From the NCBI GenBank assembly GCA_001898465.1, contig MKTX01000006.1:1-64000 (forward strand): a stretch of DNA of 64,000 nt, read 5' to 3'. Source of the DNA: Sphingobacteriales bacterium 39-19 (GTDB taxonomy: Bacteria; Bacteroidota; Bacteroidia; Chitinophagales; Chitinophagaceae). Under the pieces are notes generated by a model. That model did no database searches and had not been told where the DNA came from. It saw nothing but the letters and a program-made list of their open reading frames with translations. The position numbers and the translations under genes are program-made. Numbering within the stretch: position 1 is the stretch's first letter; each line of letters opens with the position of its first letter. Positions 53,353 to 62,463 of the stretch are shown piece after piece.

Positions 53353-54462
53353 ATGAGAACAATTGTAAATATCATCCGTGTGCTTACAGGCGCTTTATTT
53401 ATTTTTTCCGGCCTGGTAAAGGCCATCGATCCCCGGGGCTTAGCTTATAAGATGCAGGAATTTTTTGAAGCCTGGGGTAATAGCGGATTTATGGTTTCCC
53501 AAATGCAGCGCTTACATGGTTATGCATTACCGTTTTCTATTATTATGATCACCCTGGAAGTAGCTGTGGGGGTAGCGCTCCTGCTGGGCTGGCATAAAAA
53601 AATAACCGTATGGATCTTATTTTTACTAATGCTGTTTTTTACTTTTCTTACAAGTTATGTATTGTTTAGTGGTAAAATTAGGGCATGTGGCTGTTTTGGA
53701 GATTGTATTCCCCTTACACCGGTACAAACATTTACCAAGGATATTATTCTTTTAATATTTACCATAATACTAATCATCGGTATCCGGTATATACATCCTT
53801 TGGTAAAGCCTTTTATAAATGCAACAATAGCCATCCTTTGCATTGCCGCCACCATATTCCTGCAATGGTATGTACTGGATCATTTGCCTATTAAAGACTG
53901 CCTTCCTTTTAAACCGGGGAACGATATATTGGCATTAAGAAAAATGCCTGCCAATGCCATACCTGATAAATACGACTATACATTTATTTATCAAAAAAAT
54001 GGTGAGAAAAAAGAATTTAAGATGACGGAATTACCCGATAGTAGTTGGGAATTTGTAGATCGCAAACAAGTGTTAATTCAAAAAGGGAAAAATAATATAC
54101 CACTCATCAATGACTTTATGCTCACCACGGCTGATGGTACAGATAGTACAGAAGCCCTTTTGAGCCAACCGGGAAAATATTTTATTTTATTTGTAAACAA
54201 TCCTGCTGATATAAAAGCCGGGTACCATGATGATATAGATATGGCAAAGCAAATCATTTCAAAATCGATTCCCCTTTATTTTGTCACTTCGCAGCGGGAA
54301 TCTACAGTTCAACGATACAGCAGCCTGAATCCCCATGTTTTTACCTGCGATTTTACAGCCATTAAAACGGCAGCGAGAACAACGCCCACTTTGTATGAAA
54401 TGCAGGGAAGTGTTATAAAAAATAAATGGGGTAAAGCAGATATTGCAGATGTGAAATTTTAA
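53353..54462 (+). CDS. BT_3928-family membrane protein (DoxX/MauE-like)
   Basis: A 369-residue protein with an N-terminal DoxX/MauE-like membrane domain of four or five helices (about 1-175: GALFIFSGLVKAIDPRGLAYKMQEFFEAWG, TLEVAVGVALLLGW, and the cysteine motif RACGCFGDCIPLTP). It ends in a soluble C-terminal domain (about 190-369) that resembles a thioredoxin-like fold (KYFILFVNNPADI, IPLYFVTSQRES, TTPTLYEMQGSVIKNKWGKA). The combination is BT_3928 family. A redox or quinone-related role is suggested by the DoxX and cysteine motifs, but not shown. Confidence 0.88.
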   Translation: MRTIVNIIRVLTGALFIFSGLVKAIDPRGLAYKMQEFFEAWGNSGFMVSQMQRLHGYALPFSIIMITLEVAVGVALLLGWHKKITVWILFLLMLFFTFLTSYVLFSGKIRACGCFGDCIPLTPVQTFTKDIILLIFTIILIIGIRYIHPLVKPFINATIAILCIAATIFLQWYVLDHLPIKDCLPFKPGNDILALRKMPANAIPDKYDYTFIYQKNGEKKEFKMTELPDSSWEFVDRKQVLIQKGKNNIPLINDFMLTTADGTDSTEALLSQPGKYFILFVNNPADIKAGYHDDIDMAKQIISKSIPLYFVTSQRESTVQRYSSLNPHVFTCDFTAIKTAARTTPTLYEMQGSVIKNKWGKADIADVKF

Positions 54463-54473
54463 ATGGTAAATGA

Positions 54474-55523
54474 ATGCGCTGGCTCATAAAAAAAATATTT
54501 TATTCTGCATTCGTGCTGCTTGGAGTAATGGTTTTGGTTTTCATTTTATTCCAGGGAATGGGTGATCCGGCGAGGCTGGTGATGGGCCAAACGGGGGATC
54601 AAAAAACGCTTGACAATATCCGTAAAGACCTTAATTTGGATAAGCCCAAATGGAAACAATTAGTTTTGTACCTGAACGATGTTTCTCCTGTTGGGATTCA
54701 CAGTACCGATGAAATTAAAACAAAAGCATTAAAAGGTTTTTTTATAGGCGGGCGTACCCGATTGGGGTTTAAACTGCCATACCTTAGAAAAAGTTACCAA
54801 ACTAAAAAAGATACCTTACAAGTATTGGCAGATGCCTTACCCGGCACGCTTGTTTTAGCAAGTACCGCCATGCTGATTGCCTGTTTTTTTGGAATTTTAT
54901 TGGGTGTACTGGCAGCCATAAAAAAAGATACCTGGTTAGATGGAACGGCGGTATTTGCCAGTATTGCAGGAATATCTGCTCCCTCTTTTTTTATGGCGAT
55001 TTTAATCGCTTATATTTTTGGGATTGTATTACATCCTTATACCGGTTTGCATATTACAGGAAGTTTATTTGAAACCGATGAACTTACCGGCGAACGATAT
55101 TTGAATTTGCAAAATTTAATACTCCCGGCATTCACATTAGGTATCCGGCCACTGGCTATTATTACACAACTCACCCGAAGCTCCATGCTTGATGTACTGG
55201 GCAAAGATTATATAAGAACCGCCTATGCCAAGGGCTTAAGTAAAAGCAGGGTATTATTTGTACATGCTTTACGAAATGCCTTAAACCCTGTAATCACAGC
55301 GGTTACAGGCTGGTTTGCCGAATTGCTCGCCGGTTCTTTTTTTGTAGAATATATTTTTGGGTGGAAAGGAATAGGCAAAGTAACCGTAGATGCCCTGGAG
55401 AAATTAGATTACCCGGTAGTGATGGGGGCTGTTTTACTCAGCGCTTTCATTTTTATAGTAATAAATATTTTATCCGATTGGTTTTACAGGGTTGTGGATC
55501 CCCGTATAAAAACTGCTTATTAG
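54474..55523 (+). CDS. OppB/DppB-type ABC transporter permease
   Basis: A 349-residue permease of a peptide/nickel-class ABC importer. The N-terminal helix is followed by the family segment GDPARLVMGQTGDQKTLDNIRKDLNLDKP, then five more helices. The cytoplasmic EAA-like loop is LDVLGKDYIRTAYAKGLSKSRVLFVHALRNAL, and the ending DWFYRVVDPRIK is typical. No OppC, ATPase or binding-protein gene is adjacent, so its partners must be encoded elsewhere, as is frequent in Bacteroidota. It lies 11 bases after the BT_3928 gene and 50 bases before an alpha/beta hydrolase gene. Confidence 0.92.
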   Translation: MRWLIKKIFYSAFVLLGVMVLVFILFQGMGDPARLVMGQTGDQKTLDNIRKDLNLDKPKWKQLVLYLNDVSPVGIHSTDEIKTKALKGFFIGGRTRLGFKLPYLRKSYQTKKDTLQVLADALPGTLVLASTAMLIACFFGILLGVLAAIKKDTWLDGTAVFASIAGISAPSFFMAILIAYIFGIVLHPYTGLHITGSLFETDELTGERYLNLQNLILPAFTLGIRPLAIITQLTRSSMLDVLGKDYIRTAYAKGLSKSRVLFVHALRNALNPVITAVTGWFAELLAGSFFVEYIFGWKGIGKVTVDALEKLDYPVVMGAVLLSAFIFIVINILSDWFYRVVDPRIKTAY

Positions 55524-55573
55524 GCATTGATAAACCGTAAAATTTAAAACTAATTTATTCGTAAATTTAAAAT

Positions 55574-56224
55574 GTGAAAATTTATATTTTTAGCGGGTTG
55601 GGCGCCGATAAAAGGGTTTTCGTAAACTTACAATTACCTCCGCAGTTTGAACCTGTACATATTGATTGGGAAATTCCGGCTAAAGAAGAATCCCTGGAGT
55701 CTTATGCCCTGCGCCTGGCTAAAAATATCGATACACAAAACCCTTTTATGTTGCTGGGCGTATCTATGGGTGGTATGATTGCCACAGAAATTGCAAAAAA
55801 ATATCAACCCCGGCTTACTATTTTAATATCATCGGTACCCATTGCCAAAGAACTCCCTCCTTTATTTAAATGGACCGGCCGGGTTGGAATCCATAAAATT
55901 ATTCCGGCAGCATTATATAAAAATGTATCCATTGCTAAACGAATTTTTACTACGGAGCAGCCACAAAACAAAATACTCATTCGCCAGGTTATACAAGATA
56001 CAGATCCTCGTTTTGTTACCTGGGCAGTAAATGCCATTTTAAATTGGCATAATGAAACTTTGCCCAAACCTTATGTTCATATTCATGGAAAACAGGATGA
56101 AGTATTGCCAATAAAATATACCCATCCCACCCATATCATTATGGAAGGAAAACATTTATTGGTTTTGGAAAATACGGGAGCTTTAAATAGCCTTTTACAG
56201 GAAATTCTTACTCCTTACCGCTAA
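55574..56224 (+). CDS. Alpha/beta hydrolase
   Basis: A 216-residue cytoplasmic hydrolase with a short core: YIFSGLGADKRVF at the oxyanion strand, nucleophile elbow GVSMGGM (about residues 63-69), VHIHGKQDEVLP with the acid, and EGKHLLVLEN with the catalytic His. Substrate is unknown. The ATG at 55572 runs into a stop, so translation begins at the overlapping GTG 55574 (ATGTG). Its 3' end overlaps the convergent sterol desaturase gene by 17 bases. Confidence 0.85.
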   Translation: MKIYIFSGLGADKRVFVNLQLPPQFEPVHIDWEIPAKEESLESYALRLAKNIDTQNPFMLLGVSMGGMIATEIAKKYQPRLTILISSVPIAKELPPLFKWTGRVGIHKIIPAALYKNVSIAKRIFTTEQPQNKILIRQVIQDTDPRFVTWAVNAILNWHNETLPKPYVHIHGKQDEVLPIKYTHPTHIIMEGKHLLVLENTGALNSLLQEILTPYR

Positions 56225-57056
56225 TCGTATTTATTTTTTGAGCCTTTGTAAAAGGAGTACGCATCAGCATCATTACATCTTCATCTTTATCCGGGGGATA
56301 ATATTGGTCTATACCGTATTTAATTTCTTTGGGATCCAATTTTGAAAAGGTTCCCAGCATGCGGTCCCAAATTGATAAGATGGCGCCATAATTACGATCG
56401 GTGTAGGGTTGTTTCCAGTGATGATGCACTTTGTGCATGTTAGGCGATACCAGTACCCAGCTTAAAACCCTGTCGGGTAATGCAGGTAGCATAATATTGG
56501 CATGTGTGAAAGCAGTGGAAATCACCAATACGGTTTGAAAAACCATAACGGCATACATGGGGGCGCCACTTACCAGGATACCCAAAAAAAAGAAAATACC
56601 CCGCAGTATACTTTCGCCCGGGTGATGGCGTAAACCCGTAGTAACATCTACATTGGTATCACTATGATGAATTACATGGAACCTCCACAAAAATGGAATC
56701 TTATGTTCTGTAATGTGTACCAGCCATCCGCCAAAAAAATCAAGTGCTAAGAAAGAAATAATAAGGGTACCCCACACGCCGGCCTGAAACCAATAAACCA
56801 TTCCAAATTTATTTTTTAAGCACCAATCGCTTAATAAAACGATGAGGAGTGCCAGAAAGGTATGAATGATCAAATGGATAACCGTGAAAATAAAATTTAC
56901 ACTGGCATGTTTTACTTTCGATTTTTTGTAGCTAAGCTTAAACAGGGGGATACCGCCTTCTAATATCCAAAAAAATAAAAGGCCGCCTACAAGTATGGCA
57001 AGCCTTTGAACAGGATGCTGATCCAATGTTTCAAAATAAGACAGAATCTCTTTCAA
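56208..57056 (-). CDS. Sterol desaturase/fatty acid hydroxylase-family protein
   Basis: A 282-residue integral membrane enzyme with about five helices and the histidine clusters that bind the di-iron centre: HITEHKIPFLWRFHVIHHSD, then HVIHHS and NMHKVHHHW. These fit the fatty-acid hydroxylase superfamily; hydroxylation or desaturation of a lipid is expected. Bacteroidota use such enzymes in several lipid pathways, so the substrate cannot be assigned. It is followed in the same direction by nothing closer than the overlapping convergent hydrolase gene. Confidence 0.9.
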   Translation of the reverse strand: MKEILSYFETLDQHPVQRLAILVGGLLFFWILEGGIPLFKLSYKKSKVKHASVNFIFTVIHLIIHTFLALLIVLLSDWCLKNKFGMVYWFQAGVWGTLIISFLALDFFGGWLVHITEHKIPFLWRFHVIHHSDTNVDVTTGLRHHPGESILRGIFFFLGILVSGAPMYAVMVFQTVLVISTAFTHANIMLPALPDRVLSWVLVSPNMHKVHHHWKQPYTDRNYGAILSIWDRMLGTFSKLDPKEIKYGIDQYYPPDKDEDVMMLMRTPFTKAQKINTISGKE

Positions 57057-57114
57057 ATGAATTTGTACTTAGATCAGTAAGTTACAAATTTTATTTTTAA
57101 TATGCCCTGGCAGG

Positions 57115-57327
57115 TTAAAGCTCTGCAATAATCAATTCCGCATCGGTTTCTTTTTTATTTTTAAATGTATCTATTTTAGCAGCAACAAACGAGGTAGCAG
57201 AATTCCAGTCATGTTTTACTGCTTCACAAAACTTATTTACTTTTTTTCTTGTTTTTTTTCCTTTGGCTGGAGCAAATAAAACCCCTACAATGATGCCTGC
57301 TGTAAAACTCATGATTACTTTATTCAT
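57115..57327 (-). CDS. YtxH-domain protein
   Basis: A 70-residue protein with the YtxH signature: a short membrane segment at the N-terminus (KVIMSFTAGIIVGVLFAPAKGKKTR, broken by a GxxxG-like pattern) followed by a charged amphipathic tail. Such small proteins are linked to general stress in Bacillus (YtxH) and are widespread in Bacteroidota; the role is unknown. It lies 58 bases upstream of the sterol desaturase gene on the same strand. Confidence 0.8.
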   Translation of the reverse strand: MNKVIMSFTAGIIVGVLFAPAKGKKTRKKVNKFCEAVKHDWNSATSFVAAKIDTFKNKKETDAELIIAEL

Positions 57328-57498
57328 AATAATTAATATTAATTTTTTATTGTGTTTATATAAATACCCGGTTCATACTCCATGCCAAAAATGGAATTTT
57401 ATAATATTACCCATCCCATATAGCTAAATCTTTATTAAAATTTTTAGAATCTTCAGGCAATTTAGATTCGCAAATGTTTTTCAATTAATTTTAAGAAA

Positions 57499-58569
57499 AT
57501 GAAACAGCTTTATTTTTTATTGATCTCCATAATTCCTGTGTTTTGGGCATCCCCCGCAATGGCGCAAAAAATTAGCGGCAGGTGGGAAGGTCGTATGCAA
57601 AATGAATTTTTGCAAGTGAATATAGATCAAAGAGGGGGGCGTATTTGTGGGTATACATACGATTATGAATTAAGTAACCCGCCAGATCATTGTAAGGCAA
57701 AATTTGAGGGCAGGCTGGATGCCGCATCTAAAACATGGTATTTAAAAGGGGTGGAATTTTTTGAAAATAGCGGATCACATGTTTTTATGTACCTCACTTT
57801 ATGGAGAGAACAGGGTGATGCTGCCAATACCTTAAGAGCCAGGGTAAGTACCTCATCATTTAATAGTTTGTTTGATGATGGCATATATATAACGCTTACC
57901 AGGGCATCGGCCTCGCCAAACCGTTTACCCGTTTACATGGCCCCCTGTTTTCCTGAAACCAAAAGATCGGTAAGGCCTCCATTAAAAAAAGCAGTACCGG
58001 TAAAACCGGAACCCGGCATAAAAAAATCAGTTCCCGCCAAACCCATCGTAAAACCAAAACCGGCAGTAAAACCAAAACCGATAGCAAAGCCCAATCCCGC
58101 GGTAAAGCCTCAACCCAGGCCGGTTTCACCAAAACCGGTAACCCGGGATAGTATGCCTCCCAAAATACCGGTACAGGCGCCCATATCCCAGGATCATAAG
58201 CTCATTACAACCAAAATGAAAGAGAGGAAGCAAATGGAACAAAGCCGTATTGCTTTAGATGTAGATCATATCAATTTAAAAATATATGACAATGGCGAAA
58301 TTGATGGAGATACTGTTTCTGTTTTTTATAATAAAAAATTATTACTGAGCCATCAGCGTTTATCTGATAAACCCATTAATATTGATATTGATTTTGATAA
58401 GGATACCGATATCCATGAAATTACTTTATATGCTGAAAATCTCGGCAGCATTCCACCCAACACAGCTTTAATAGTTGTTACAGCTGGCAAACAACGGTTC
58501 GAGTTAAGGAGTAAAGCCAATTTAAATGAGAATGCAGTTTTGGTTTTTGAAAGAAAGCCCAGGCCTTAA
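57499..58569 (+). CDS. Secreted protein with a Pro-Lys-rich linker
   Basis: A 356-residue protein with a signal peptide (through AMAQ, about 23). An N-terminal domain (about 24-135: KISGRWEGRMQNEFLQVNIDQRGG) resembles a lipocalin-like or calycin beta barrel. A KP-rich linker (about 155-215, repeated KPKPxxKPNP) leads to a C-terminal beta domain (about 245-356: LDVDHINLKIYDNGEIDGDTVSVFYN and HEITLYAENLGSIPPNTALIVV). I do not know a named family; the C-terminal part recurs in Bacteroidota secreted proteins. The linker suggests a flexible tether across the periplasm. Confidence 0.75.
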   Translation: MKQLYFLLISIIPVFWASPAMAQKISGRWEGRMQNEFLQVNIDQRGGRICGYTYDYELSNPPDHCKAKFEGRLDAASKTWYLKGVEFFENSGSHVFMYLTLWREQGDAANTLRARVSTSSFNSLFDDGIYITLTRASASPNRLPVYMAPCFPETKRSVRPPLKKAVPVKPEPGIKKSVPAKPIVKPKPAVKPKPIAKPNPAVKPQPRPVSPKPVTRDSMPPKIPVQAPISQDHKLITTKMKERKQMEQSRIALDVDHINLKIYDNGEIDGDTVSVFYNKKLLLSHQRLSDKPINIDIDFDKDTDIHEITLYAENLGSIPPNTALIVVTAGKQRFELRSKANLNENAVLVFERKPRP

Positions 58570-58622
58570 TACCGGCTGCCAATCCCCATAACCGGGAAAT
58601 AAAACCACAATATTTATTTAAC

Positions 58623-58630
58623 TAATTTTG
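58623..58630 (+). promoter_or_regulatory. -7 element of the ECF sigma gene, near-leaderless
   Basis: TAATTTTG matches TAnnTTTG and ends 4 bases before the GTG start at 58635. A -33 TTG is not visible. Transcription from this element would give an essentially leaderless mRNA. Confidence 0.45.
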
Positions 58631-58634
58631 CCGG

Positions 58635-59213
58635 GTGTCATTTATTAAAAACGAGAAATATAGCAACCATACGGATGATGAACTGGTGATGGCTTATAAA
58701 TCATCTTTCGATTTAGAAGTATTATCAGCCTTGTACCTGCGATATACCGATTTGGTATATGGAGTTTGTTTAAAATACCTGGAAGATTCAGATTTAGCAA
58801 AAGATGCCGTTATGAATATTTATGAGGAACTGGTATCTAAATTACAAAAATATGAAGTGAGCTATTTTAAATCATGGTTGTACCAACTGGCGAAAAATCA
58901 TTGTTTAATGCAAATCAGGCGGGATAAAAAATTCAGAAAAGCAGATGTGGATATTTCAATTGTGCAAAATGAAGAAATTGTGCATCTGAATGGCAGTTTC
59001 ACAAATGAAGATACATTTAAACATATGCAATTTTGTTTAGATAACCTGGGCATGGAACAAAAAAGAACTGTTGAACTCTTTTATTTAAAAAATAAGTGTT
59101 ATAACGAAATAGTAGAAATAACCGGCATTGAATGGAAAAAGGTAAGAAGCCTTATTCAAAATGGAAGGCGGAACCTTAAAATTTGTATGGATAAACAAAT
59201 GCAATTGAGCTGA
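58635..59213 (+). CDS. ECF-type RNA polymerase sigma factor
   Basis: A 192-residue extracytoplasmic-function sigma factor. Region 2 spans about residues 20-95 (LYLRYTDLVYGVCLKYLEDSDLAKDAVMNIYEEL, KSWLYQLAKNHCLMQIRRDKK), and region 4 about 125-185 (LGMEQKRTVELFYLKNKCYNEIVEITGIEWKKVRSLIQNGRRNLK, the helix-turn-helix for the -35). It starts with GTG. It overlaps the next gene by one base (TGATG), so sigma and anti-sigma are translationally coupled and regulated together. Confidence 0.92.
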   Translation: MSFIKNEKYSNHTDDELVMAYKSSFDLEVLSALYLRYTDLVYGVCLKYLEDSDLAKDAVMNIYEELVSKLQKYEVSYFKSWLYQLAKNHCLMQIRRDKKFRKADVDISIVQNEEIVHLNGSFTNEDTFKHMQFCLDNLGMEQKRTVELFYLKNKCYNEIVEITGIEWKKVRSLIQNGRRNLKICMDKQMQLS

Positions 59214-60544
59214 TGCAATATGATAAGAATATAAAAGTTTGGACGGCTGCTGATTTTGAGCGCTACCACCGGGGAGAAATGACCGGGGCTGAAATGCATT
59301 TACTGGAAATGCAGGCATTGGAAGACCCTTTTTTACAAGATGCTATTGACGGTTACAAAAATGCTGAAAAAGCTGTAGCGGATGTTGAAAATTTGAAAAT
59401 TAAAATTGAGAACAGGAAAAAGAAAAGTAAAATAGTTTGGTTTACACAAAAGTCATTTACGGGAATAGCCGGGATAGCTGCTGTATTTATCATATTGGCA
59501 GGCATAAGCTGGTATGTATACCAGCAAAAAATGGATATCAGTGGTGCAGGGCCTGCATTGGCTGCTGTGCAAAAAGAAAAATTAAATGCGCCGGAAAATT
59601 CAATTGATTCAGTAATTGACCGGGTAACCGGTAGCGAGCCGCCTGAACAAACTAAGGTTACAGAAAAACCAGGAAATAAAGTAGCCTCTAAACCGGTAAT
59701 TAAATTGAATAAAATAGCAAAACCGGCTATGGTTGACGATCAAAAAACAAATGATCATACCATAGCCCCTGCTGCTGAAATTACAAAAGAAATGATGGCA
59801 GAAAAGAAACTTGAAAACGCAGATGCTGCAGGGCAGGCTGCCAGTGTACCCAATCCTTATCTTAAAAAAACAATTCCGGTAGGGAGGAGTGCGGTGGGGA
59901 ACGTAGCAGGTGTAAATGCAGCCAATTTTATAAAAGGAAATGTAATAGATCAACAGGGCAACCCCGTTGCCAATGCGATTATAGTAAATGATAAAAATAA
60001 AACAGGTGTGCAAACAGATGCACAAGGCAAATTTGTATATGCTGTGCCGGATTCTACAACCCTGGTAAAAGTTTCAGCGGTAGGCTATGGTACGGCTTTA
60101 CAAGATTTAAGTATACACAAAGTAAATAATGATATTGTTTTGCAAAAGCAAAATAACGAATTGAGTGAAGTGGTGATTACGGCAGCCACAACGAAAAGAA
60201 AAAAACAGGAAGCAAGTACCCGGTTGGTATCCCCGCAATCAATAAGTGAGATAAAGCCCCGGGCCGTATTATTAAATAATGTAGTTTTTACAGGTGATAT
60301 AGAAAATTACAATGCCTTTATTAATGATAGTATGAAGTTGCCCAAGCAACCCGTTTTTAATGAAGAAGCAAATAAAACCATTTTGCATTTTGATACAGAT
60401 GACCAAGGGAACGCCCTAAGAATTAAGGTACTGAGGTCTTATTGTACGGCCTGTGATGCAGTAGCTATCAGGCTTTTACAAAGAGCCCCGGGCTGGCAAA
60501 AAATAAAACTACGTAAACCTGCCGAGCTCATTATTACCTATTGA
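59213..60544 (+). CDS. Anti-sigma-like protein with CarboxypepD_reg-like and TonB-like ends
   Basis: A 443-residue membrane protein. A cytoplasmic N-terminus (about 1-80, TAADFERYHRGEMTGAEMHLLEMQALEDPFLQDAIDG, typical of Bacteroidota anti-sigma factors) leads to one membrane span (about 83-104). A periplasmic linker follows, then a CarboxypepD_reg-like beta domain (about 240-310, GNVIDQQGNPVANAIIVNDK). The end (about 385-443, LRIKVLRSYCTACDAVAIRLLQRAPGWQKIKLR) looks like a TonB C-terminal-type domain. It is translated by coupling to the sigma gene. It likely binds the sigma factor and releases it on a periplasmic signal. Family details are inference. Confidence 0.82.
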   Translation: MQYDKNIKVWTAADFERYHRGEMTGAEMHLLEMQALEDPFLQDAIDGYKNAEKAVADVENLKIKIENRKKKSKIVWFTQKSFTGIAGIAAVFIILAGISWYVYQQKMDISGAGPALAAVQKEKLNAPENSIDSVIDRVTGSEPPEQTKVTEKPGNKVASKPVIKLNKIAKPAMVDDQKTNDHTIAPAAEITKEMMAEKKLENADAAGQAASVPNPYLKKTIPVGRSAVGNVAGVNAANFIKGNVIDQQGNPVANAIIVNDKNKTGVQTDAQGKFVYAVPDSTTLVKVSAVGYGTALQDLSIHKVNNDIVLQKQNNELSEVVITAATTKRKKQEASTRLVSPQSISEIKPRAVLLNNVVFTGDIENYNAFINDSMKLPKQPVFNEEANKTILHFDTDDQGNALRIKVLRSYCTACDAVAIRLLQRAPGWQKIKLRKPAELIITY

Positions 60545-61789
60545 TCAATATTGCATTTTTCTTAAAGCCGGGGCTTTGAACCAGGTTAAAATGGTTACGC
60601 CCAGCGTCATGCATCCTCCAAAAATTACAGAAGGTACCGTACCCATAATTTTGGCAGCCACACCGCTTTCAAATTGTCCTAATTCATTAGATGAATTTAT
60701 AAACATACTGTTTACACTTAAAACCCGGCCCCTTAACTCGTCCGGAACTTTTAATTGTAAAATGGTGCTGCGAACAATTACACTTACGCCATCCATACAT
60801 CCGCTAAGCAGCAAAGCAAAAAACGATAACCAAAAATTATTGGATATGGCAAATAAGATGATACAAATTCCAAATCCTGATGCGGCATAAAACAATTTTT
60901 TGCCCTGCCTGTTCCTCATGGGCCATATGGTAAGTATGGTAACCATAATGATAGAGCCAATATCGGTGGCTGCATTTAACCAGCCAAAACCGATGGGTCC
61001 TACTTTTAAAATGTCTTTGGCGAATACCGGTACCAGGGCTACCGCTCCTCCAAATAAAACAGCGAATAAATCCAGCGTCATGGCGCCTGCAATCTCTTTG
61101 GTTTTAAAAACATATTGTAATCCTTCTTTTACACTTTGCCAGGTACGCCTGTCTTTAGTAGCATAAATAGGTTTAGGGCTTATTTTTCTTAAGAAAAAAA
61201 TACCGGTGAGTAAGATGCCTAATATAATTCCGAAAGAATTATGAATGCCTGCAAATGCAATTAAAAAACCACCCATAGCATGCCCGCTTATGGAGGCAAT
61301 GAGCCAACTTGCCGAACTGATAGAAGCAGCCTGGGGCAAAATGTTTCGGGGTACAATTTGTGAAATTAAAGATCCAAAAGAAGGCCCGCTAAATGCCCGT
61401 ATTGCACCACTCAGGGCAACTACTGCACATATTCCCGATGCTACTGCCCAATGCCCCCATCGCATTTGAGTTTGAGGCAGAGATAATAAAAAGTAAAAAC
61501 ACACACATAAAGTAAACAGGGAGAGGGTAGTTAAGAGTACTTTTCTTTTTTCATGCAAATCAATATAATGCCCTGCATATAAAGCGAGTGATAATGCGGG
61601 GATCACCTCAGACAAACCCAGGAAACCCAGCGCCAATTTGCTATTGGTAAGTTCATACATCCACCAGCCTAAAATGGTAACCGTCATACGCAGGCCCATC
61701 ATAAAAATGGCACGGCCCATTATAAAATACCGGAACTCGGGTAAATAAAGGGGAGCATATGGATTTCTATGAGAACCAGGTTCACTCAT
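60545..61789 (-). CDS. MFS transporter (MFS_3-type exporter)
   Basis: A 414-residue carrier with about 12 membrane helices, starting GSHRNPYAPLYLPEFRYFIMGRAIFMMG. Family signals include LGLSEVIPALSLALYAGHYIDLHEKRKVLL, FGSLISQIVPRNILPQAASISSASW and LQLKVPDELRGRVLSVNSMF, as in the EntS/MFS_3 drug and siderophore exporters. The substrate is unknown. The gene abuts the convergent anti-sigma gene with no gap and lies 5 bases downstream of the deoxynucleoside kinase gene, so it probably belongs to the folK-dNK transcript. Confidence 0.88.
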   Translation of the reverse strand: MSEPGSHRNPYAPLYLPEFRYFIMGRAIFMMGLRMTVTILGWWMYELTNSKLALGFLGLSEVIPALSLALYAGHYIDLHEKRKVLLTTLSLFTLCVCFYFLLSLPQTQMRWGHWAVASGICAVVALSGAIRAFSGPSFGSLISQIVPRNILPQAASISSASWLIASISGHAMGGFLIAFAGIHNSFGIILGILLTGIFFLRKISPKPIYATKDRRTWQSVKEGLQYVFKTKEIAGAMTLDLFAVLFGGAVALVPVFAKDILKVGPIGFGWLNAATDIGSIIMVTILTIWPMRNRQGKKLFYAASGFGICIILFAISNNFWLSFFALLLSGCMDGVSVIVRSTILQLKVPDELRGRVLSVNSMFINSSNELGQFESGVAAKIMGTVPSVIFGGCMTLGVTILTWFKAPALRKMQY

Positions 61790-61794
61790 GTGGG

Positions 61795-62427
61795 TTAAGG
61801 TAAGGTAATATAATATTGACCATTTTCGTAATCATTTTCCAGCGCATCTGTAATGGTTTTTATATGTTTCTCGTTTCCAATAAAATCGGCATTTGAGGCA
61901 TCTACAAAAAGGGTTTTAATATTATGCTGTTTGATATACTGGGTGTATGTTTCCTGTAAAGAAAAAAGATAATCGTTGGGAATATCCTGTTCGTAACTAC
62001 GATTTCTTTTTCGGATGTTTTCCTGTAAACGGTTTACGGGTGTATGCAGGTATATTAAAATATCCGGTTGTACAATTTGCGGATTGATGATATCAAATAA
62101 TTTTTGGTAAAGCCTGAACTCTTCGTCGGGTAAATTTACTTTTGCAAATAAAAGGCACTTGGTAAAAAGATAATCGGATATGGTTACTGCCTGGAACATA
62201 TCCTTCGTATGCAGTAATTCTTTTAACTGCTTATATCTTTCTGCCATAAAAAAGAGTTCGAGCGGAAACGCATATTGTTCCGGGTTTTCGTAAAAACGGG
62301 GTAAAAACGGGTTGTCGGCAAATTCTTCCAGGATAAGCCTGGCTTTATAATGTTTGCTCAATATATGCGCCAATGTTGTTTTACCAGCTCCTATATTCCC
62401 CTCTATGGTTATAAAGTTATATTTCAT
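61795..62427 (-). CDS. Deoxynucleoside kinase
   Basis: A 210-residue kinase from ATG 62427. It phosphorylates deoxynucleosides for salvage: P-loop in EGNIGAGKTTLA, LEEFADNPFLPRFYENPEQYAFPLELFFMAERYKQ, then the DRY-like SDYLFTK segment, and the LID region RKRNRSYEQDI. The frame is open from TTG 62448, but the seven extra residues are not like the family, so ATG is preferred. The folK-dNK order is conserved in Bacteroidota. Substrate preference (dA, dG or dC) cannot be told. Confidence 0.92.
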   Translation of the reverse strand: MKYNFITIEGNIGAGKTTLAHILSKHYKARLILEEFADNPFLPRFYENPEQYAFPLELFFMAERYKQLKELLHTKDMFQAVTISDYLFTKCLLFAKVNLPDEEFRLYQKLFDIINPQIVQPDILIYLHTPVNRLQENIRKRNRSYEQDIPNDYLFSLQETYTQYIKQHNIKTLFVDASNADFIGNEKHIKTITDALENDYENGQYYITLP

Positions 62428-62463
62428 CCGGTTGCAAAATAAGCCCAATCGGCCGTAGAGTTA

